Below, in pieces: positions 5,372-5,938 of a stretch of 5,938 nt of DNA. A program made the translations under genes and the position numbers. Origin of the DNA: an uncultured Clostridium sp. Its GTDB lineage: Bacteria > Bacillota_A > Clostridia > Lachnospirales > Lachnospiraceae. The stretch's first letter is position 1. Each line of letters opens with the position of its first letter. Below the pieces are notes generated by a model that was not told the origin of the DNA, searched no databases, and worked only from the letters and a program-made list of their open reading frames with translations. The stretch covers positions 1 to 5,938 of the forward strand of contig CAMWKN010000121.1 of assembly GCA_947174825.1 (NCBI GenBank), in the 5' to 3' direction.

Positions 5372-5938
5372 TTAGTGTAATAGGGGAAAACGGACTTCTA
5401 TCGTAAAAATATCATCTTCCATTACTGCCTGAATTTCGCCATCCATTCGTTTAGTCAGTTCCATGGCAATGGACAGCCCCAGTCCGTTGGAAGTCTGGCT
5501 CCTGGCGGTGTCTGCCCGGTAAAATCGGTCAAATACCTGTTCCGGATCGGGATCTTCCGTATCTGCCACCGGATTGCTGCAGCGAAAAAGCACCTGCCCA
5601 TTCTGGATCTGGTAGTTAATCTGGATGTTGCTCTTGCCATGGATGGTGGCATTGCGCAATATGTTGGTCAAAATACGTTTTACTGCAGATTCATTACATA
5701 ATACAGGGGCAGGGATTTCGTCAATTTCCAATTTGGGAGTGATGTGACTTTCCTGCCATTGCTCGTAAAAATCAAAGAGACAGTTCATGACAATTTGACT
5801 GAAATTGGTTTCTTCCAAAACCAGCTCATAGGAGGCATTTTGTAATTTGGTATAAGTAAAGAGTTCCTCAAACAGTAAGGTTAAATCTTCCATTCGATCT
5901 CGAATGACCTTTTCGTAATATTTTTTCTGTTTTTCGTC
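5372..5938 (-). CDS. Sensor histidine kinase, C-terminal catalytic part
   Basis: The frame stays open to the right edge, so only the last ~188 residues are present. The fragment opens with the end of the dimerisation helices (EKVIRDRMEDLTLLFEELFTYTKLQN), and the phospho-accepting histidine lies outside the window. A HATPase_c domain follows, with the N box ILTNILRNATIHG (fragment residues ~89-101), the F box VFDRFYRAD (~135-143) and the G2 box GLGLSIAMEL (~152-161), ending MDGEIQAVMEDDIFTIEVRF. It should bind ATP and phosphorylate a response regulator probably encoded further right. The usual G1 box DxGxG is absent: between the N and F boxes the chain reads FRCSNPVADTEDPDPEQ. A Firmicutes kinase subfamily shares this, so it need not mean loss of activity. 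An ATG at 5893 is internal, not the start. The surface protein gene follows on the same strand. Confidence 0.9.
   Translation of the reverse strand, partial: DEKQKKYYEKVIRDRMEDLTLLFEELFTYTKLQNASYELVLEETNFSQIVMNCLFDFYEQWQESHITPKLEIDEIPAPVLCNESAVKRILTNILRNATIHGKSNIQINYQIQNGQVLFRCSNPVADTEDPDPEQVFDRFYRADTARSQTSNGLGLSIAMELTKRMDGEIQAVMEDDIFTIEVRFPLLH

Noticed and set aside
1..5938. A defence island, CRISPR array, mobile element or novel multi-gene system
   Set aside because: No spaced repeats, transposase, integrase, nuclease or reverse transcriptase motifs were seen on either strand. The genes fit ordinary transport, surface and signalling roles.

Overview
The window looks like chromosomal DNA of a low-to-moderate GC Gram-positive anaerobe, most likely a gut Clostridia/Lachnospiraceae-type bacterium. 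This is inferred from the AGGAGG-type ribosome binding sites, the sigma-A promoter, a lipoprotein-like and a C-terminally anchored surface protein, a GufA-type ZIP transporter and a Firmicutes-style histidine kinase. No sequence here fixes the species. I see no tRNA, rRNA, CRISPR array, insertion sequence or phage gene.

Layout. Left part, plus strand: the 3' end of a P-loop (AAA_33/zeta-toxin-like) small kinase, cut by the window edge (2-358), then a stand-alone GyrI-like small-molecule-binding protein (428-1060). A long intrinsic terminator (1134-1182) closes this block. A perfect consensus sigma-A promoter (1118-1146) overlaps it and starts the next unit. Middle, plus strand: a 715-residue exported, probably lipid-anchored protein with a propeller-like N-terminal half and a C-terminal domain carrying a DxDxNG calcium-type loop (1210-3357), then a ZIP family metal transporter (3428-4264). 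Right part, minus strand, convergent with the transporter: a secreted protein with a beta-rich ectodomain and C-terminal membrane anchor (4286-5200), and upstream of it the C-terminal half of a sensor histidine kinase (5372-5938) that runs off the right edge.

How the genes may work together. The plus-strand genes form two units split by the terminator/promoter element. The exported protein and the transporter could share the 1118-1146 promoter, since no strong terminator lies in the 70 bases between them. The histidine kinase probably belongs to a two-component operon to the right. The surface protein lies just downstream on the same strand and could be a target or partner, but only adjacency supports this. 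Most of the window is ordinary housekeeping and accessory content. The most unusual structure is the promoter whose -10 hexamer sits inside one arm of the preceding gene's terminator hairpin.
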